Source: Halisarca cf. caerulea (lineage: Eukaryota > Porifera > Demospongiae > Chondrillida > Halisarcidae). Taken from it: 42,500 bases of DNA. The notes under the pieces are model-generated. The model was given only the letters and a program-made list of their open reading frames with translations, was not told where the DNA came from and made no database searches. Numbering within the stretch: the stretch's first letter is position 1; each line of letters begins with the position of its first letter. The stretch is from NCBI GenBank assembly GCA_963170055.1, contig CAUJGJ010000040.1, forward strand, positions 2,855,301-2,897,800, in the 5' to 3' direction. Positions 17,068 through 34,160 of the stretch are shown in pieces. A program made the translations under genes and the position numbers.

Positions 17068-17904
17068 CAAGCCATATATGACTGGTGCCAGGAATGGAAA
17101 TTACAGTTAAACCCGGACAAATGCCAAATGATCTGTTTCACGAATCGCCATTCAGACTGCAACAGCAGTCAGTATCTCATAAACAACCAAACTGTCCAAG
17201 AGTCTACTTCAATCCGGGATCTTGGCATTGCAATTGACAAGTCATTTACATTCGAAAATCACTACAAAACCATCTGTGCTAAGGCATATAAGACTCTCCA
17301 TCTAATTCGTCGCACTATGAATTTACATCAAGCAACAGTACACACCAAAAGACAGCTTTATCTATCACTTATAAGATCCAAACTAACATACTGTTCACAG
17401 CTTTGGCGACCACATTTAGTTAAACACTGCATGATGCTCGAGAACGTACAAAGACGATGCACCAAGATTATTACAAATGACTACACCTCTGATTACAAGA
17501 CACGCCTTCAACAAATTGATTTACTCCCTCTCATGTACTGGTATGACTTACAGGATATTTTGTACCTTATCAAATGCTTTCAAAACCCCCCAGACAACAT
17601 AAATATATTTGATCACATTGCCTTTACAACATCCTCCACCAGAAGTAGCAGCAACAACAAACTTGTCATCAGATATGCACGTACAACAAGTGCTCGTCAT
17701 TTTTTCTTCCATCGTGTTGTCAGACTATGGAATGCTATGCCGCACATCAACCTAAATCTACCATTCAACTCAATAAAAAAATATCTAACCAGAGTCATGT
17801 ATCGCAAATTTGAAAGATCATTTGATCCGAACAACTCGTGCACATTCCACTTTGTTTGTCCATGCTCACTCTGTCATCAGATCCCTACTTATAATTTTCT
17901 ATAA
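17068..17904 (+). pseudogene. LINE reverse transcriptase C-terminus
   Basis: An open frame continues from the FADDTK segment at 6565-6715. It contains WKLQLNPDKCQMICF (RT thumb side), AYKTLHLIRR, LYLSLIRSKLTYCSQLW, VQRRCTKIIT and RLWNAMP, all typical of the post-RT region of animal LINE ORF2 proteins. It ends with a Cys-rich CPCSLC motif shortly before the stop. The protein is inactive as it stands because the LINE is 5' truncated and split by the transposon. There is no internal stop or frameshift in this part, so the LINE insertion is young. Confidence 0.9.
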
Positions 17905-18229
17905 TTTTACCACCTACCAATTATTCATTTAAAGTAGCTCACTCTTACTTTTCTGTAATTAAATGGGCCTCAACAACATACACACTTAATTTCATACTTT
18001 TATCCAATGTCATTATACATCAACTACTAATTTGAATCTTTAATTCTTTTGTATACTCATGCATGCCCTGTTTATGTATGTTTTTACGATCTCGCTGTTG
18101 TAAAGGCTCCATCACATGTTGATGGCAGTCCTTCAGCCACTCCTCTCAACTTTACTTCACTGGTATCCCATTACGTACTTCTTTACATGGCTGTAAAGCA
18201 AAGTAATAATAATAATAATAATAATAATA

Positions 18230-19445
18230 TGTTGTTTTCCCCTTGCAATGCCTCGATCGGGCCCCTCGTGGCATGCCAATTTAAAGCAATGTTAGAGCCA
18301 TCATCGTAGTAGACTCACAGGCTTCGTCCGGGTACCGCGGATGGCTTGGACTGCAGAGCTGAGAAGAACAGAAGAGAGCTGGTCAACTCTCCTCTACAGG
18401 CAGGGGTACATGTAAGAACACATCAAATTGAAACTAATTAAGAATCAAACAACTTACATATTTATTCTAGACTTGTTCAGGGAAGATTAGAAGGGAATGG
18501 TACTGCAATTGAACTGGGATCACCATTGGCAAGTTCATTACTCAAATACCCATTATTATCTGTACATTTGACAATTTCAGGACTGGGCCGTTCATGAGGG
18601 GATCTAAGAGCATGATATATAGGGGTCTTTACTGTACAGTGTAGCTAGCTAATAAGTACCTGGTTTAGTATGTACACACTCCTGGGCTTGCCTGGATAGC
18701 AAGTACTCCTCATTCTGTCCCTATGTATACATGTACTGTTCAGTATCCCCTTCAAGGTACGTAAGTGCATAATTTTCACTGAATATGGAAATAATAATAA
18801 CATTCCCACGTTTTTCGATCACCTACAACTAATAATAAATTGATCATGAATTCACCAATCATACTGGAAGAGTTGGAAGTAGGGTGCATGACGGAATTGG
18901 GGATGATGGGTCAAAAGCAGTGTCAGTCAAACCTTATTTCTCGTCAGTGTTGTCTCTATAAAATGGGAATTGCAATGGAGTATATTACAGCTAGACTCGA
19001 ATTACTCAACAGTAACTCCTCAGTGTTCCAAATAAGCCTGCGTTTTCCTACTCCTATTCAAGTGTATGTACTCTGCGTTTCTAAAACAATCGTCAAAATT
19101 AACTCCAGTGAAGCAGGGTCACATCTGCAAAGAGACAAAACCATTGAAGATGGATGGTAAATGCTGTTCGCTACGCATGAACGTAAGCGCCACTGACTCA
19201 CCGGCAAACGATCAGCTGAATTCCACCATGATAGTGATATATCCTTCAAACTGTAGACCTTCAGTTGGCAACATGTACATACTATAATATACTAAACCAC
19301 AGGCATTACCCACACTCATTTGCATGCATGCTACCTGCATGCAGCTGAGCATATGTATGGTGCGGAGGGCTGAGTGGATATTCAGTCAAATACAGTATCG
19401 CATATACTCATTGTCACGTATTTGAGGTGCAAGCATGATCATATT
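18230..19445 (+). repeat. Segmental duplication copy A, third block
   Basis: Matches 41205-42465 in the same orientation. It includes the 75-bp exon at 18393-18319. A possible further minus-strand exon at about 19125-19075 follows TTTGCAG and encodes CDPASLELILTIVLETQ; it is conserved in copy B. Homology fades near 19445, at the edge of what copy B shows in this window. Confidence 0.88.
18319..18393 (-). CDS. Probable upstream exon of the copy A unrecognised gene
   Basis: This is a 75-bp phase-0 exon. The acceptor lies just before it (CCTGTAG) and the donor GTGAGT just after. It would encode 25 residues including RRVDQLSSVLLSS and AIRGTRTKP. It is nearly identical to 41364-41290 in copy B, where the next exon (41002-40717) is only 287 bp downstream. 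In copy A the same intron contains the LINE and the nested transposon. The short length and lack of homology knowledge keep this tentative. Confidence 0.4.
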
Positions 19446-20683
19446 ATGCATGTTACAGCTAAGTCTTCTATTAAACAGATTGAGTTTGCATTATCTTATG
19501 AGTATTATCATATGCATGAGTATAATATTATGCAGGGGCAAACAAATTTCAACTTAATATCCAAAACTTCCAGTTATAGTAAGTTCTGAATAACATTAAG
19601 TGGACTGAACTGTATATACACAAAGTCCATGTAAGTGGAAACAAATAGGCAGTATAATTAATATTAAACTGATTTACAATAATTATTTTGTAACATGCAT
19701 ATACTGTAATGAATGTCAACTCATGAATTCAGAATTTCCATTGGGAGCCAACGCATTAGCATGAACCAGACCCTACATCAAAGTCAAGTGAAGAAGAAAG
19801 ACATTAAAGTAAAATTGCACTGAAAATGGACGAAGGTGGACTTGGGTTGAGAAGCACAGCTCTGCATAAAGCATACACTTTTTACACAGTCATTTCTTGT
19901 TGTACATGGTGACATGAAGCAAACGCTGCCTCCTAGGCACACATTTCAATAGGTACGATGTCCTATTATCTTATACCACTTGGAGTGATAGGCACATGCA
20001 CTTCTTAACCAGAGTCTACAGTATTATGGGAGCATGTGTGCAAAGTACATGAAGGTACAGTTCTTAAAATGGCACAAATCGGAAGTTGTTCTTTAATGTG
20101 CACACCATGCATTCAACAGGTCATTCTTCAGGGCTCAGCACTACCTGTGATATTCAGGCTCATATGAATTATAAGATAGCCGGCCCATCAAAGAACAGTG
20201 CCTGCCACCACTTGCAACATTGTACACTAAACACAGTATTATGTCATGAGAATGAGAGCTGTATGGCATAAAATACCAAGCTATAGGGTGTGTGCATTTT
20301 ATACGCCATGCAGCCCCAGTGCTTATGACTTATCTACTAATGACATCTGTTTGTGAACTCGGGAAAGTGTTCTTGACTTCCAGGAATTCAACGAAGCAAT
20401 TGGAATAATAATTATTGAATTTCTGAAAGGAATTCGCAGTAAAAAGCCCTAAGTAGATTCTCTCAGCAACGAAGCCAAGTTCATCCATTGACGAAGATAA
20501 TATTAGCTTCATCATAATTTGGATTTGATTCAGAGAACGCTTCTTTAGAAAGATACTCGAGGAAGGAACATTACCGACCACAGTGCTGCCAAGTATAAAC
20601 TCACTAAGTGTTATGGACACTTATGTTTTTCACAAAATACAATTGCTGTATAATCATGCTGCTATCACGGTAACGGATGCTGT
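19446..20683. other. Intergenic stretch, one possible minus-strand exon
   Basis: No gene is clearly supported. A minus-strand frame at about 20609-20330 reads SEFILGSTVVG, then LKKRSLNQIQIMMKLILSS, and stops at 20330. It starts after an ACACTTAG acceptor-like site, so it could be the last exon of a gene. No homology was recognised. The rest is AT-rich with scattered GCATGC words. Confidence 0.35.
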
Positions 20684-20912
<229 letters not shown>

Positions 20913-20984
20913 AGTTATGTAGTGAATTAGTACTATGCAGAATGAGCTTCCAAACATACAGCACAAATACCATACCACACCTGT

Positions 20985-24824
<3,840 letters not shown>

Positions 24825-24839
24825 GCATCACCCAGCCGA

Positions 24840-26950
24840 AAACTAAAATTCCAAAGAACATTCAATTCGGTCACAAGCGAGCATGTGACACAGCAACCGT
24901 GACGACACAAAACGTCACTATAAACGTGGATTCGGTATTCGTATACACTCGAATATCAGCCTAGTAAATCACAAGATAAATGCGTACGTGACTAATAACT
25001 TTTGTTGATGTTGATGCCTCTGCCTACGTATTAAGCCTACATTCGACACTCTGAAGCTTCTATAAGTTCAGAAAAAAGCTACAAAAAGACCAAAATTTTC
25101 ACAACTCCAAATTAGCACGGATATGTCCCACATGCTTTACTATTACTGCAAGCACCATTAAATTTAGTTGTACAATATGTCAGGTGCATGTAAAACAGAA
25201 CATTAATGGAAAATTTGCATGATATGTAGTTAGTGCAATCAACACACATACACCGTTGTTGAGTCCTGCTTGTCAGGTGTACCTCAATGCAATGTGTCAC
25301 AATCTCATATAGATTGCTTGCATTGTATGGTAAGCTGGGGATGTTTGGTACATAGGGCTAGATAGATTAGTGCAAAGCTCGAGGTACATGGGGATATACC
25401 AGTATATACATGCAGGGCTAGACACATGGGGCTACTCAGACATCATTCGATGCATACTTTAGAAGCACTGAGTGTAGTATGCATATTCTTTAAGTTAGTC
25501 AAACGCAGCAAACTACTACACAGTATCACCATAAAGTAGGAAGATGATCATAATCGTGCGGGTGAGCCTGAGTTAGAGGCATCAAGAGGTATAAAGACGT
25601 TGAATGAGCAGCCTATTGTTTCATAATAGCCAATAATATGGCTGTCCAATGTGGGCTTCGCTTGGCTGTGCACATGATATGTAGAGAGTTGCATGGGTCA
25701 GAGGTTCGGCACAGGAATGTAGCAGAAGCTTAGAATTGACTGAACACAAGCTTCCAGTTGTTCTTTCGGTTTACAACTGCACAACACATCATTGATTACC
25801 TGCAATGCTGCTCCTGCCAAGGCAAATAACAAGGGCACATACAATAATTATATTATGCAATGTGTTCAATCGATTTTAAGCCTCTAGTTGTTCTTTCGGC
25901 TTACAACTGCACAACACAGTTATGTAAGACAAGAGTCTGGGGGAAGGGGATACCTTGTTCCAGCCTTTGCTGTTTACCTCATTGCTGGCAGCCAAGAGCT
26001 AGTGGGCAATTTACTTGCAATTGTACTATGGAAGGATGAGTTAACACTGCCTTAATCAGTAATTTGATCCCAAGCTACTCGGTGAAAGAGGAAAGGGCCC
26101 ACCACGTTGGCAAAACAAGATAAAAAATGAAAAGAAAACAGTCTACATGGCTCATTTGACAAAGGTTGCTGCTAGGCATTTAAAAAAAATCAGGTAGAAT
26201 TCGCGAAAACTAAATCCTACCACGCAGGGGGACCCCTTAGCCATGGCGATGTATGCCGTAGGAACTTTGCCACTAATTTAGAAATTGCAAACACTTGCTA
26301 ACAAAGTCTGGCATGCGGATGAATCTGCAGCTGGTGCCACCATTGAAAGTTCGAAAAACTGGTGGATAAATTGAGTGAGCAAGGGCTTAAATATGGGTAC
26401 TATGCTAACAACAAATATGATGACCAAATTACTTTTCAAAGAAGAGCACCTTCAATTGGCCTAAGAGAAATTTGCAGAATCCGGTATCATGATCGTAACT
26501 GATTGGCCATGCCCTTTTTTACCTGTTTCTTTTATAGACTCTGTATTTCTAAGTTTTGAAAATTCTTAGTCAGTGTTTATTTAATTTTAGTATTTTACGC
26601 GACTATTATTTTCGCCCACCTTTCTTCAGAATTTTGAATTGCAACATAATAGTTTTCTATACAATATCGGAAAGGTCTATTTTAGGCTTACTATTGATGT
26701 AAGCCTTAATGGTTACTATAGCAAGTATATTAGGGGAAAAGTAGATTGAAGTTTACGTACGTTGCCTCCCTTGAGTTTTTACATGCACACCGTGAGTTCC
26801 AGGATTGTGATCATGTTCCCCTCGATGGTTACTACATCTGGCCTGACTGTTAGTCACCGCAAACTTCCAGGGTAAATTTTGCCTGTAGGATTTTCAGATG
26901 CCCCAAGTTGGTCTAGGTCCAACATTTTCCCTACACTCACAAATCATCGG
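24840..26950. other. Gene-poor stretch
   Basis: No coding region is supported. The first 200 bp upstream of the probable ZU5-gene start contain several CpG and ACGTCA-like words and could hold its promoter. A diverged direct repeat of about 38 bp (CTTCCAGTTGTTCTTTCGG and CCTCTAGTTGTTCTTTCGG) occurs at 25750-25787 and 25881-25918. Confidence 0.5.
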
Positions 26951-26954
26951 CAGC

Positions 26955-27480
26955 TCATGTCATGCATCTATAGAGTCCCGACTCTTTGAGTTGTCTTGTC
27001 TGCTCCAGCAAGATACTGTTATGCCTCCAAGTGTATCTACCATTGCTGAGGACAGTTGGGCATGCATTTAGGATGTGCTTGACAGTGGCATAGGGTGATC
27101 CACATAGTGCACAAGATGGTTTTCTTGAATATTCCATCTTTCAAAATTGAAAGGTGTTGACAGCGTGTCTGAGTACTAGGCTCTGGGTGTGAATGAGACC
27201 AAATGTAAGGGTAGACCATCCACAAATATTTTCCAGATTCAAGTCTTCAAGGTCAATTGCCTCCAAGGCCTGGGTTTGCACAGTCTGTACAGGTGTTTGG
27301 TCCATCTTGTCCTTTCAGCATCCACTAGTGCTAATTTTGTAGTGAATTTTCCTCTCTGCTGAGGTTGTAGCAATTTACTTGCTGGGGGATGTTTTGCCAA
27401 TCTAGAAAGTAGTACCTATATCCTTGCTAAGGGGTGCAAACGCTCCTACTCATTGATCAGTGGAGGATGTGATTGTGGAT
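26955..27480 (-). pseudogene. Decayed LINE C-terminal fragment
   Basis: The minus strand encodes CALCGSPYATVKHILNACP followed by GRYTWRHNSILL. This is the C-x2-C...H...C zinc-knuckle-like tail, with RY.WRHN, found at the end of some animal non-LTR retrotransposon ORFs. Upstream similarity (LEAIDLEDLNLENICGW, HTQSLVLRHAVN) is in a different register, and stops occur, so it is frameshifted and dead. It is a different family from the LINE at 6565-18229. Confidence 0.6.
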
Positions 27481-27506
27481 ATGAAACTTAATTTAATTTT
27501 GGCTTT

Positions 27507-28711
27507 CGCAGGTGAGTTATGTGACATGGAAGAAATTTCAAAATGGCCTCCACAATAGTTGATCACATATACACCCCCTTTTTCCTCTTTCAGAGTGCAT
27601 AATAAGAAAAAATGAAGGCAAAGGAATGTATTTGAACACTTTGACTCTCTATTTCTCCACTTTGTTAACTTCTAAATAACGTATTGAAGGGAAAAATCGG
27701 AACTGATTTGATGTATACGATTTTACTTCATCCCAAAACGCGGTACTTAATGATCCTTTGGAGACAAACTATCTATGGCGAAGAGTTCTTTGGAACAGTA
27801 GCTAACTTTTCACCGTAGCGCCTTAAGAAATTCCACTTCATTCCGAAGATATGCAAGTTTTTCTGGTCTTTTTGGAAAAACATTTTACAAACACGTGCAC
27901 ATAAAACGAAAGGAACAAGCTTTTAAGAGGCGCTACTGTGAAAAGTTAGTCTCATCCTTTGTGAACAAGCTTGCAAATTCTCGAAGCTCCAGCAGGTCAT
28001 CTTCATCAGCGCGTTTTGAGAATAAATTTAGCTCCTGCAAATATCTTTCTTCTCCTCTTAGTCACACCAATGTCAGGTGACTTTGGCGAATACGTTAAAT
28101 TATGTCACGAATAGGGAACGTTCAAGTTGACTTAGATTACACGTGTGTATTCATCTCTCAATTTATGTAACAGCTATATCTTATTCCTGACTCCATTGAT
28201 TCAAGAGGCAACTATTATTGCCGTTCAAAACATGAGGATAGTGCTGAACGAAGGTCAGGATAAGAATTGTCGGTTAGGTACCCCTGCGTGGTTTTGTACA
28301 AAATTATGCCCCAAGAATGCCCTTGAGATCACTTGTTGCAAGGTATGGATACTGATAAGCTTAGCAAACAGTCCATTTGCAAACATTTGTGCTATTAATA
28401 CGCGCAATATCACTGTACTGTTCACTCAGTTCATCAGTAATCCGTATGGCGCAACAAGCGATTTCAAGGGCATTTGCTTCTATAAAAGCACGCAGAGGAT
28501 GCTTAACCCGACAATTTACAATAAATACATGAAACCTAACTGTCGTTCAGCTCTACAGCACTAGTTCGGATCCATTTTTAGCTGAGTAATCACAAGCGCG
28601 TCACAACTGGTCATCCTTTGATCATGCAAATTGTGCATGATCTGGCTCGCAAATGCGTTACAACCACAGAAACGTCCCTTTAAAGTTCAATGTGCACATA
28701 ACCTACCTGCG
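27507..28711. mobile_element. Foldback-type inverted-repeat element, copy 1
   Basis: The ends are CGCAGGTGAGTTATGTG and CACATAACCTACCTGCG, an imperfect inverted repeat shared with copy 2 at 29591-30432. An internal inverted repeat lies at about 27798-27955: GCTAACTTTTCACCGTAGCGCC pairs with GGCGCTACTGTGAAAAGTTAG (shown without gaps). A short open frame at 28145-28564 shows no recognisable domain. It looks non-autonomous. Confidence 0.55.
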
Positions 28712-29039
28712 TTCAGGTAAGCCTCATGAGATACAGTTGGGAACAGGCTATTTTCCAAACCGTCCAATTGTCATTTGCATGGTCTCATGCCACCAGATCT
28801 GGATTTTCTCACTGTTTTTATAGTAATTCAGCAAAATTTGTAAACAATGCTTGTTTTGATGCCAATCCTCACCAATTTCATAGGGTTCGTGCAGAATTTG
28901 AACATACTTCTGCCAAAATCTCTGGAGAACCCAAACATGTTGATGCACAGTTCAACCCCTTTCAGCCATACTTTCCCTTTCATGCATGAATAACAATTAC
29001 CAGGCAGCTATCAATACAGTTGAAATGGTGGCAAATTGT

Positions 29040-29590
29040 TGTTGTTGTTGTTATACAGAATTCATGGTTTCAAATTGGGAGCCTTGAATAGGAAGGGTGC
29101 ACTAGCAGCTGAGCTTGCCTTGTTAACTGTTGAAATTAGCTGTGTTTTGGAAGCCCTTCAAAAATAATTGCAATAGACAGTTTAATGAATAACATGTTTG
29201 GGATAGACATGGGAAAGGAGGGATGGTGTATGATGGCTCTGCATGGTGACACTCCTGGGTAGATTTCTTGATGTTGCGAGCAATAACATTTCCACAGGTA
29301 GTTAGACATGATTTGGAGATCATGGTATTTACTGCTATAAGTATATTAAATGCAAAGTGGACAATTAAGAAATGTGTTAAGATCTATACCTTGATTTCTA
29401 CAACCCTGTTGATTCTGTCAATGGCCTCTTCTAGTTTCTTCTTCAGCCAGCAGCTCTTTTGGTCTGTCTTAGGGTTGATCCAAAGATCCCTCCAAGGATT
29501 TTGGTGGGTTGGTCTAATATGGATCTAGCTGGTTGTTCCTTGCATTAAGGAGAAAGAGGCTCCTTTCTTAGTTGTCCCACTAGAGATGAT
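29040..29590. other. Stretch with a possible minus-strand exon
   Basis: The minus strand at about 29510-29386 reads NPWRDLWINPKTDQKSCWL and KKKLEEAIDRINRVVEIK, followed by GTATAG as a possible donor. The composition is protein-like and coiled-coil prone, but no acceptor or partner exon was pinned down. A (TTG)n run lies at 29038-29052. Confidence 0.3.
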
Positions 29591-30432
29591 ACGCAGGAGA
29601 GTTATGTGCATTTTGCACATAAAACAAAATGGCGACCAATAAACTTTACCATAAGTACACCCCATTTTTTCTGATTCGTTGTATGAGCAAAGCAAAACTA
29701 CTGTACAATACTTTGGCATTATAATTGACTGCACTCAAAACGTTGTCAAAGATCTAATTCAGGGAATAAATCTGCAGATTCAAAAATATACATGCAAACA
29801 ACTTCTTTCCAAAGGTGGTCTACTTAACGGCAGCACTGTGATACGATTTCCACTTTGAAGGTTTCCTACGAAAGGTAACTAACTTTTCACCGCATGGCTT
29901 CTTGAAATTCGCCTTTGTTCCTGTTATGTGTGGGTTTTTATAGTTTTCGATAAGACAAAAATATAAAAGCACGTGCACATTAAACGAACGGAACAATGTA
30001 TCAAGAAGCCATATGGTGAAAACTTAGTATTGCCTCTTGTCAACAACCTCGTAAAGTCTCAGAGCTACAAAGCACTGCTGAGTAGACCGCCTTTCGCAAA
30101 GAAAATTGGTCCTTGAGCTTTTGTCATCTTCCACCTAAGTCACGCCAATGTCAGGTGACTTCGCTCATGATGTTGCAATACATTCTACTTCGAAGGGTTC
30201 TTACGAATGGTAGCTAACTTTTCCCAACTTTGTTTCAGCGATGTTAAGGGTTTAGAAGATTTAGAAAGAACAAAACAAGAAGAAGACGAATTATCCAGTC
30301 CGAGTGCACGCAGTCTGCGCATGACTAACCCACGCAAACTTGATTTAGTAAATGTGACAATTTTTTATAACATTCCTTTAAAACCACACAACGCCCCCTT
30401 TCTGGCTGAGTTTGCACATAACCTACCTGCGT
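29591..30432. mobile_element. Foldback-type inverted-repeat element, copy 2
   Basis: The ends are CGCAGGAGAGTTATGTGCA and TGCACATAACCTACCTGCG (16 of 19 paired), about 842 bp apart. Internally, AACTAACTTTTCACCGCATGG and, about 140 bp later, its near reverse complement form a stem, as in copy 1. Flanks GATGAT and GATGGA suggest but do not prove a target duplication. Confidence 0.55.
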
Positions 30433-30439
30433 GATGGAT

Positions 30440-31160
30440 CCCAAAACACATTAGGATGGCTTCAAGGCTAAACCTAGGCTATGTATTATGTATATACGTA
30501 TCAAAGATTTATGATGAACAGACTCAGATGAAGTTATGATGGCTATATGTCGTCTGTAAAAGCTTTCCCTTTATGCTCTGATGCCTGTACCTTAATTGGT
30601 AGTAATGTACGTCCTAACCTGCACTGGAATGATCAAGTTGCTTAAAATGTCGGAGATGTATTGCACCAGGTGTGAAATCGATGCATATGCATCTTATCAG
30701 GTCCTATATAGCATGGGACTAACAAGTGGTGATTTTTGCCACTAGCTTGGTCAAGGATAGTCATGATGTCATGGATGTATTCCATAACATCAATATTGCT
30801 GCTATCATCTTAAAATGGAGCCAGAAAGCCTTTTAGATTCCAGTATCACTAATACAATGCATTATCTAACAGAAATCTTTTAATATAATGTGATCTGTTA
30901 GTGTACTGTTTCCAATACTATGTAAGTTTCAAAATTATTGAATGCCTTTTTTAATTCCAGAGATGGTGACGTGTCATTTGTCAACTTAATCTAGTAATAA
31001 AACTTTTTTATTATTATACACATTCACTCTTATAATTACCACTCATTCACTCTAATATCTAGTGGTTGAGGTTGATGAGTATGATTTTACCTGTAAGCTG
31101 CTGAGTGTACCAGTTTCCATCCCTCTAAGAGCACCACCTGCTGGCAACAGTCTTAACCCT
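30440..31160. other. AT-rich stretch without a supported gene
   Basis: No conserved motif, splice-bounded exon or repeat was recognised here. Confidence 0.5.
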
Positions 31161-31932
31161 TTAACGTGCAAAAGCCACTTCAGTGGCTTTAGGTACAAAC
31201 GTGCGAGTTTTTTTTCCCCAGCCGATTTTTACAAAATCACACACATACAAACTATATGGCATAACAATGTCTTTTGTATACTATTAAACCTGTGCGTTGT
31301 GTATAATGAAAGATACAGCCCATAGAAATTCTTTGGAATACAAGGGATTACTAGACTTTTTACTGGTATACATTAGTTATACAAATAAATAATGGCGTCG
31401 TCATGGTCATCGTCTTCATCTTTCACGATTTTGTGCTGTAAATATGAAAGTAGACACCCGGAGAGAATGCAATGGGCCATTTCTTGGTGTTTTTTGAGCA
31501 GGCCAAGGTCAAGCGGCATCGTACATTGTCCTAACAACACAAGCGCACTTCTGATCAATCCTGAAGGGGAAAAGCCACTCTTAATCGCAGCGAAGGAGCA
31601 GAAGTAGTAAGAAAGATTCCTTCCAGTTTTGCAAACTATTTTGACATGTTGTGTGTGTATACTTATATGTTTGTCTCAGCATTGATCTCTTCCATCCATC
31701 AAATCAGCGGTTAGATGCATACGAGTAAGACAGCCAGAGCGATTTTGAATCTCTAATTTAACACTCTTTCTAGGTAAAGTCTTCGCTTTCTAGGATAATT
31801 GTTCGTATTGTATAGGTAAAGTTATAGCCTTATATGTTGCTCTATAACCACATTTCTTCTGTTCTTTTTGGTGGCGCTAAAGTGGCTTTTGCATCTTTGT
31901 GCATGCGCAGTTTTCGCGTTAGTTGCACGTTA
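31161..31932. mobile_element. Possible piggyBac-like MITE
   Basis: The left end is TTAACGTGCAAAAGCCAC. The right end carries GTGGCTTTTGCA and then TGCACGTTA, giving short inverted repeats next to a TTAA-like site. The right flank is TTAT, not TTAA, so the call is weak. A plus-strand frame at 31392-31606, starting MASSWSSSSSF and ending EGEKPLLIAAKEQK before a strong GTAAGA donor, could instead be a genuine first exon. Confidence 0.3.
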
Positions 31933-31985
31933 TAGTGTAAAAACTTCACAAGGAACTACAAACCAGTCCCTCATGCCACCTGGAT

Positions 31986-32037
<52 letters not shown>

Positions 32038-32075
32038 GTCACACACACACAAACAAACACACATGCACACACACA

Positions 32076-32127
<52 letters not shown>

Positions 32128-32152
32128 CACACACACACACACACAGTACACA
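31986..32152. repeat. (CA)n microsatellite
   Basis: About 165 bp of CA repeat with AGTGT and ACAA interruptions. Confidence 0.95.
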
Positions 32153-32154
32153 TT

Positions 32155-33051
32155 CACACACGTACACATATGTGCACATGTACATACATAAGTGCGAGAG
32201 TTTCAGATTGCATGCTTGTAGAGCCGATTTTGACAATCTTTTCATATAGGAGTCGGTTTGTCTGCTGGGACACTTTAGCTATACATCGTATGAAGGGTGC
32301 CACTCTCATCAGGGTTGTATGTTCTATTCAAATCTGAATGATATTGAATCCATTACTAATTTATTGATATGGTATAGAATAGTTAGTGAATACTATTGTC
32401 CCTAGAAATTGCTTTAGATTCTGCGGTTTTGGAAAAAACAGGAGCAAACTTACTTTACACAAAGCTATTTGGTGTTTGCTATGTATTTGTGGTTATTATA
32501 CAGCCTGGCCTATAGCTTTAATTTCAATAAAGAGTAAGTTTTGTTTATAAGGCTTTCAATAATGCATGGGTGGGCCATGGCCCACCTGTCTGAGCCAGCC
32601 TTGCCCTTGCAGTATCTTAAAAGAACCCCTGCTACATACATGCAATACATATACCCCCCCCCCAAAAAAAAAACAACTAATCCTGGATAATAATTATTAT
32701 ATAGAAACCTGCTTATTCTAATCATAAAGCATAGAATAAGATATAAAAATCCAATAACTACTAAGAGTTCCAACTGGCTGTAGCCTCAGACACCACACAC
32801 TAACACTATACTGGAAACAGGTCCAGCGGGGAGTGTAGTGCTAGGCAATGCCTGGCAAGGCTAGCCTCATGAGCCAGACCCTAGCTACTCGAGAGTAGGG
32901 TCTGGCTATGCGAGACAAAGCAAGGCAGAAAGAAAACTCTAGTCACTGGGCCTTGGACATAGGGCTAATGAGTAAAATACTCCCCAGGCAAGGTCAGCGG
33001 GAGCAACATTTTGCGAAACCAAAGACTAATGATTTTATATTTAGAGATTTT

Positions 33052-33093
<42 letters not shown>

Positions 33094-34044
33094 AGATGTT
33101 GTGAATGAACACCATCATGACACTAGAGTGTTTCATGGTATGGAGAATGCATATTCGGTTGTAAAGAATGAGCAACCACTCTTATGATAGAATAACCACA
33201 CAGGGTATTTATAACCGTCCAGGAATAAAACGTAAAATGGTTGTCTTGAAATAGCTTCACAAATCATCAATCGTTTTTAATATTTAGTTGATTAGATTTT
33301 TGGCCATTTCTTCATACTGAACGAAAGATCTATATATTCTGCGCATGATGGTGCTAAACTAGCGATTGTTTTTACGGTCTGAAGAAAGATAACGAGCTAG
33401 GAATACATAGCATTTTCAGTCAAACTTTGCCTCGGCCACACCTTTAGATCCCTCTCAATTCACATGAAACAACACGAAAAGACGGAAGAATTAGTCAGCT
33501 ATCCAAAAAGCGTTGCGGGATATAGGTTATAGTCTTCCGAAGAAAAGTAATGACCGAAAAACCTGTTTTTTCACCCTTCAAACGGCCAAAATTTAGCATA
33601 AACGGTCAAATTGTGAGAAACTGCTTGATTGTAGCACTATGCCCGAACGATTTTTACAAACAGAAACATCTTAAGACTCCCTCAAAGTAGGATTGACGAG
33701 ATTCAAAGGCATCTAGAGGTCCAGCGAAGCAACTTTATCTTCTCCTTCAGCAAAACTGCAATTTTTGTGACGCTTCATTAATACGTAAGCGCAACGTCAC
33801 AAAGGTCACCTTCTCTCCCCATTCTGCTGATATGTGAAGTTTGCGACGTCATTTGAAAGACACTCAATAATGCATTAAAACAGCCGCTAATTGATGACAT
33901 AGAAAACAAGCATCGCCCACAAACGGAACAAGCAACAGACTGTTATTAACATCCTTTGTACTAGTCTAAGAACCTCGATTACTGCATACAAATGTTGGTT
34001 AGGTCATTGTCTAAACATAGCCTATATGCAGTGTATGTATAATA
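32155..34044. other. Gene-poor stretch with a hairpin and a (TA)n run
   Basis: No gene is supported. An 18-bp-stem hairpin lies at about 32866-32913 (CTCATGAGCCAGACCCT pairing with AGGGTCTGGCTATGCGAG). A (TA)n run lies at 33056-33090. The part from 33400 to 33900 is richer in CpG but has no open frame of note. Confidence 0.5.
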
Positions 34045-34160
34045 GTTATTGTATGACCAACTGTGCATTGGCGTATTTATTGCACAAGTCCTGAGGGCGT
34101 GAAGCGCCCGAGGGCAAGTGCAATAAAGAGCCAATGCACAGTTGGTCATATTACAATAAC
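34045..34160. repeat. 116-bp near-perfect palindrome
   Basis: GTTATTGTATGACCAACTG at the left pairs with CAGTTGGTCATATTACAATAAC at the right. The arms continue inward through GCATTGGC/GCCAATGC and TTTATTGCAC/GTGCAATAAA. The centre is GGGCGTGAAGCGCCC. It resembles a short palindromic MITE. No coding content. Confidence 0.8.

Larger units (their letters stand above)
17062..18229 (+). mobile_element. LINE, right part with (AAT)n tail
   Basis: This holds the rest of the LINE: the coding 3' end to 17904, an untranslated stretch of about 300 bp and an (AAT)n tail at 18204-18229. Immediately after the tail the sequence returns to DNA shared with copy B (ATGTTG...CCCCTTGCAATG). The repeated ATATGT at both LINE ends fits a short target duplication. 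A microsatellite tail is typical of CR1/L2-like and some other LINE clades; the clade is not certain. Confidence 0.9.
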
